Source: Bacillota bacterium (GTDB taxonomy: Bacteria; Bacillota; Clostridia; Christensenellales; Aristaeellaceae). Taken from it: a DNA stretch of 8,651 bases. The notes under the pieces were generated by a model. The model worked only from the letters and a program-made list of their open reading frames with translations. It was not told the DNA's origin and made no database searches. How positions within the stretch are numbered: the first letter of the stretch is position 1; each line of letters begins with the position of its first letter. The position numbers and the translations under genes are program-made. Of the stretch, positions 6,510 through 8,651 are shown one piece after another. The stretch is taken from assembly GCA_023460055.1 (NCBI GenBank), contig JAEWRJ010000001.1, positions 1 to 8,651 of the forward strand. The letters are read 5' to 3'.

Positions 6510-6667
6510 TACTGATGAGGAACTTTAACGCATCCAAAGCGTTGAGTAATTTTGACTCCGCGCAAGGAGCGGGAGCGCAGGCGTAGCAGCGCTACGTCAA
6601 GCTCCCGGCGACACAGCGCCGAGGCAAAATGGCCGACGCGACGATGCGTTAAAGTTTGGAATCAGTA
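6510..6667 (-). repeat. 158-bp structured palindromic repeat, copy B (inside the PHP operon)
   Basis: This is the inverted counterpart of 1546-1703 and has the same length. The minus strand reads in the same sense relative to the upstream gene, beginning 6 nt after the PHP gene stop at 6674 and ending about 25 nt before the next PHP start. Its inner terminal block ACTTTAACGCATC is a perfect complement of its partner, where copy A has one mismatch. The internal hairpins are kept: CGGCG-ACACAG-CGCCG at 6606-6621 and CGTAGC-AGC-GCTACG at 6582-6596. In hairpin 1 a T-G pair of copy A is a C-G pair here. It separates two genes that otherwise look co-transcribed and could affect termination, processing or stability of the message. 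Confidence 0.85.
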
Positions 6668-6673
6668 TTATCA

Positions 6674-7498
6674 TTAAACGCCCGGGTGGCCGAAAATCTC
6701 TTCCCGTGCCCTGAGGCGCCGCGTTCTCTCCCCATGCTCCCAAACAGGCTTTGAAGGCATCCTGACAGGCTGATCAAACCGCCCGGCCGGCACGCGCAGC
6801 CGGCGCGGCGCGCCGGAGCGGATGGCTTCGGCGTAGTCTTTCGCGCTGTGCAGCCGCGTATCAAATATCACGCCGCCCAGCTGCTCATCCTCATACTGCG
6901 CGGCGCCATGGATATCACTGCCCGCTGTCGCGGTCAGCCCGTGATAGGCGATAAAGGCATGTGTCTGGCTGTCAAAGGCCGCGTCATTGCCCGCGTTATA
7001 CACTTCAAAGGCATCCGCCCGCTTGAGCCCCAGGTGAATGGCGGGAATATAATCCCTGTCGCGGAAGGGGTGCGCCTGCACCACGCAGCCGCCATAGCGG
7101 TGCACCTGCTCCAGCTGCTCCCGCCTGGTCCAGCCGCACACCTCGGGGTGACTGCGCAGCCACTGCTTATCAAGGCCATACACCAGATAGTCATCCCCGT
7201 CATAGGTTTCCTCCCAGCCAAAGAACACATCAAGGCCGATCTTCTCCCCCGCCTCGCGCGTCTCCTCGTAGCCGCGGCAAAATTCCCCGACGAACTCCGC
7301 CCAGGGCAGGTGGCGGTTGACCGCGCAGTTGCCCCGCCAGAAGTGATCCGTCACCATCACGCCCGCGTAGCCAAGGCGCTTATAGCGTTCCAGATACTCC
7401 GGCCCCCGCGACCTGGCGCAGGCGCTGGCAACTGATGTATGAAAATGCGTTTCGTACAGGTAGCCCTGCCGGGCTGTCATCCCCTGATCCTGCTCCAT
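6674..7498 (-). CDS. PHP-domain metal-dependent phosphoesterase (first PHP gene of the operon)
   Basis: The 274-residue cytoplasmic protein has a complete PHP metal-binding set: YETHFHTSVASACAR (His18, His20), VTDHFW (Asp51, His52), GWEETYDG (Glu97), VVQAHPFRD (His143), VYNAGN (167-171) and AGSDIHGAA (Asp195, His197). The THxHTS...C pattern is typical of stand-alone clostridial PHP proteins, which act as phosphoesterases. It differs clearly from the second PHP protein, so the pair is unlikely to be a recent duplication. The start is the ATG at 7496-7498, where GGAGG lies 4 nt upstream; an in-frame ATG at 7480 (residue 7) is possible, and a TTG at 7546 is too close to the predicted transcription start. 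It is the first gene of a likely operon with the second PHP protein and the transporter. The substrate is not known. Confidence 0.86.
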   Translation of the reverse strand: MEQDQGMTARQGYLYETHFHTSVASACARSRGPEYLERYKRLGYAGVMVTDHFWRGNCAVNRHLPWAEFVGEFCRGYEETREAGEKIGLDVFFGWEETYDGDDYLVYGLDKQWLRSHPEVCGWTRREQLEQVHRYGGCVVQAHPFRDRDYIPAIHLGLKRADAFEVYNAGNDAAFDSQTHAFIAYHGLTATAGSDIHGAAQYEDEQLGGVIFDTRLHSAKDYAEAIRSGAPRRLRVPAGRFDQPVRMPSKPVWEHGERTRRLRAREEIFGHPGV

Positions 7499-7556
7499 GC
7501 GACCTCCATGATATCTCCCAAACAGCCGGCGCGGCTGCTTGAACAACCTGACTCAT

Positions 7557-7585
7557 ACTATAGCACGGAACAGATGCGCAGGCAA
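7557..7585 (-). promoter_or_regulatory. Probable promoter of the PHP-PHP-MFS operon
   Basis: On the minus strand TTGCCT (7585-7580) and TATAGT (7562-7557) are separated by 17 bp. The -35 matches TTGACA at 4 of 6 positions and the -10 at 5 of 6. Transcription should start near 7550, about 50 nt before the first PHP gene and beyond the terminator of the redox operon. Confidence 0.65.
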
Positions 7586-7642
7586 AAGGAAACAGGCTTC
7601 TTTTCCCGAAAAAGATCACAATCACCAGGTTGTCGCAAGCGC

Positions 7643-7671
7643 AAAAAAGCGCCGCGGTTTTCACGCGGCGC
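7643..7671 (-). terminator. Intrinsic terminator of the ccdA-tlpA operon
   Basis: On the minus strand a GCGCCGCG/CGCGGCGC stem of 8 bp with a 7-nt loop (7649-7671) is followed directly by six T residues (7648-7643). It begins 26 nt past the thioredoxin gene stop and is a textbook Rho-independent terminator. Confidence 0.92.
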
Positions 7672-7696
7672 CGCCGTTTGATGATAAAGATTAGTT

Positions 7697-8437
7697 CTAC
7701 TTATTGATCAGCGCGATGCCTTTATGCAGGGTCTCGGCGTCGATAGCGGTTTGCGCCCCGGCGATCAGGTAGCCTCTGGCATCGATGAAGTAGGTCGTGG
7801 GGATCGATCTGACGCCATAGGCGGTGGCTGCCTCGCCAAAATCAAAGTAGACGGGGAAGGTGAACCCTTGACCCTGTACATACTCAGCGCCCTTTTCCTT
7901 TGTCTCGCGCTGGCCGTCCACCAGGTCGATCATCAGAAAGGCCACTTCGCCGCCAAGTTCCTGATAGACCTGTTCAAACTCGGGCATCTCCACCTTGCAG
8001 GGCGGGCACCAACTGGCCCAGAAGTTGATCACCACAGGCCTGCCGATAAAGTCAGACAGCTTGACCTCCTTGCCATCCATATCCTGCACCGTAAAGTCAG
8101 GCGCCTTCACCCTTTCGGGTTCGGAGGTGGCGGCCGCTGCCGATTGCTGAGGCAGGTCGCTCATTTCAGCCTCGGGCTGATCTGTGACGGCAGCCTGGGG
8201 CAAAACGACTGTTGATTGCGGCTGGGATGTATTCTCCGGCTGAGGCGAGGCAGATTCTTCAGGCGCCGGCTCTTCGCTCGGCTGCGCGGCGGGGGTGGGG
8301 GAAGCGCTCTCCCCGATCACGTTCAATGTCTCAGCCGGGCGGACACTGGAGCCCAGGCGGTCATAGGCAAATACGGCAAGGCCGATAAACAAGGCAAAGC
8401 CGGCCAGGGACAGGATGGTTCTTAACTTCTTATTCAT
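7697..8437 (-). CDS. Membrane-anchored thioredoxin-like protein, TlpA/ResA type
   Basis: The 246-residue protein has an N-terminal membrane segment (about residues 8-25) without a lipobox cysteine, so it should be an uncleaved anchor. A long low-complexity linker rich in Ser, Pro, Glu, Gln and Ala (about 42-110) follows, then a thioredoxin fold (about 111-246). The fold starts with APDFTVQDMDGKEVKLSDF, has the catalytic WCPPC (Trp143, Cys144, Cys147) and the cis-proline loop SIPTTYFID (Pro213). Such proteins work outside the membrane and reduce disulfides of client proteins with electrons delivered by CcdA. The gene begins 13 nt after the ccdA stop, and its Shine-Dalgarno GAGGAG overlaps that stop. 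No cytochrome c biogenesis genes are visible here, so the client is unknown. The linker is longer than in B. subtilis ResA and may span a thick wall. Confidence 0.93.
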   Translation of the reverse strand: MNKKLRTILSLAGFALFIGLAVFAYDRLGSSVRPAETLNVIGESASPTPAAQPSEEPAPEESASPQPENTSQPQSTVVLPQAAVTDQPEAEMSDLPQQSAAAATSEPERVKAPDFTVQDMDGKEVKLSDFIGRPVVINFWASWCPPCKVEMPEFEQVYQELGGEVAFLMIDLVDGQRETKEKGAEYVQGQGFTFPVYFDFGEAATAYGVRSIPTTYFIDARGYLIAGAQTAIDAETLHKGIALINK

Positions 8438-8450
8438 TCACTTCAACTCC

Positions 8451-8651
8451 TCAAAAACTCAGCAATGAAAGCCAGTAGCCCATATAGCCGGTCGCCATCA
8501 GAATGCCGACAATGACCAGGACCAGGCCGGAAACCAGGTTGATCACGCGGTAATGCCGCTTGATAAAGTCAAACGCGCCTTTCAGGCGGTCGATCAGCAG
8601 GGCGCTGACCACGAAGGGAATGCCCAGGCCAAGGGAGAAAGCCAGCAGCAT
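8451..8651 (-). CDS. CcdA/DsbD-type membrane thiol-disulfide transporter (C-terminal part)
   Basis: The 66 visible residues enter from the right edge and stop at TGA 8451-8453. LLAFSLGLGIPFVVSALLI followed by a basic loop (KRHYR) and a second hydrophobic segment (VINLVSGLVLVIVGILMATGY) matches the last two membrane segments of CcdA, which passes electrons from cytoplasmic thioredoxin to extracytoplasmic partners. The methionine at the window edge is internal, so the true start and the catalytic cysteines lie outside. Linkage to a TlpA/ResA-like gene supports the call and makes the pair an electron donor-acceptor unit. Confidence 0.82.
   Translation of the reverse strand: MLLAFSLGLGIPFVVSALLIDRLKGAFDFIKRHYRVINLVSGLVLVIVGILMATGYMGYWLSLLSF

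Noticed and set aside
6500..6540. Promoter inside the end of repeat copy B driving the second PHP gene (TATAAA near 6508)
   Set aside because: No acceptable -35 element is found at 16-18 bp spacing, and copy A lacks the same -10-like bases.
6485..6565. N-terminal extension of the second PHP protein from a TTG start
   Set aside because: The added residues would be encoded by the end of the 158-bp repeat, and there is no Shine-Dalgarno sequence for that TTG; the ATG at 6482-6484 has AGGAG upstream.
5681..6586. Long + strand open frame (301 codons) opposite the second PHP gene
   Set aside because: Antisense to a gene with complete PHP motifs; no domain or ribosome binding site supports it, and it runs through the repeat.

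Overview
The window looks like chromosomal DNA from a GC-rich Gram-positive anaerobe, most likely a Clostridia-type member of the Bacillota. The reasons are a class II (adenosylcobalamin-dependent) ribonucleotide reductase, a FabT-like MarR regulator coupled to a DegV fatty-acid-binding protein, strong AGGAGG-type ribosome binding sites, and a membrane-anchored TlpA/ResA thioredoxin next to CcdA. This placement is inferred from gene content only. No rRNA or other phylogenetic marker is present.

Layout. Positions 1-105 hold a short C-terminal reading frame, possibly the tail of a transposase. A consensus sigma-A promoter (167-194) and a FabT-like TTTGA/TCAAA operator (205-226) lead into a + strand operon: a MarR/FabT-type regulator (232-708), then degV (705-1541) with a 4-nt ATGA overlap. 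A 158-bp structured repeat (1546-1703) starts 4 nt after the degV stop, followed by a 19-bp perfect hairpin (1737-1779) between convergent genes. All remaining genes are on the minus strand. nrdJ (1804-4044) is a complete class II ribonucleotide reductase with all catalytic cysteines. Its promoter (4178-4206) carries two NrdR-box-like sites spaced by three helical turns. Upstream is a three-gene unit transcribed from 7557-7585: PHP phosphoesterase A (6674-7498), a second copy of the 158-bp repeat (6510-6667), PHP phosphoesterase B (5558-6484) and an OPA-type MFS transporter (4298-5521). The last unit, ended by a good intrinsic terminator (7643-7671), is ccdA (partial, from 8651) followed by a tlpA/resA-like thioredoxin gene (7697-8437).

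How the genes may work together. The MarR-DegV pair looks like a self-regulated module for sensing and binding fatty acids. nrdJ supplies dNTPs and appears to be under NrdR control. The PHP-PHP-OPA unit looks like an organophosphate uptake and phosphoester hydrolysis pathway: the transporter keeps both arginines that bind phosphate in GlpT, and the two PHP proteins keep the metal-binding motifs. Its substrate is unknown, and this is the best candidate for an undescribed system. CcdA and TlpA would carry reducing power across the membrane to extracytoplasmic thiols.

The two 158-bp repeat copies are about 92% identical by hand count. They lie in opposite orientations in the window but in the same orientation relative to the gene upstream of each, and each starts 4-6 nt after that gene's stop codon. 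They can fold into a long outer stem enclosing two small hairpins. No complete insertion sequence, CRISPR array, tRNA or rRNA was seen, and there is no gene-free stretch longer than about 300 bases.
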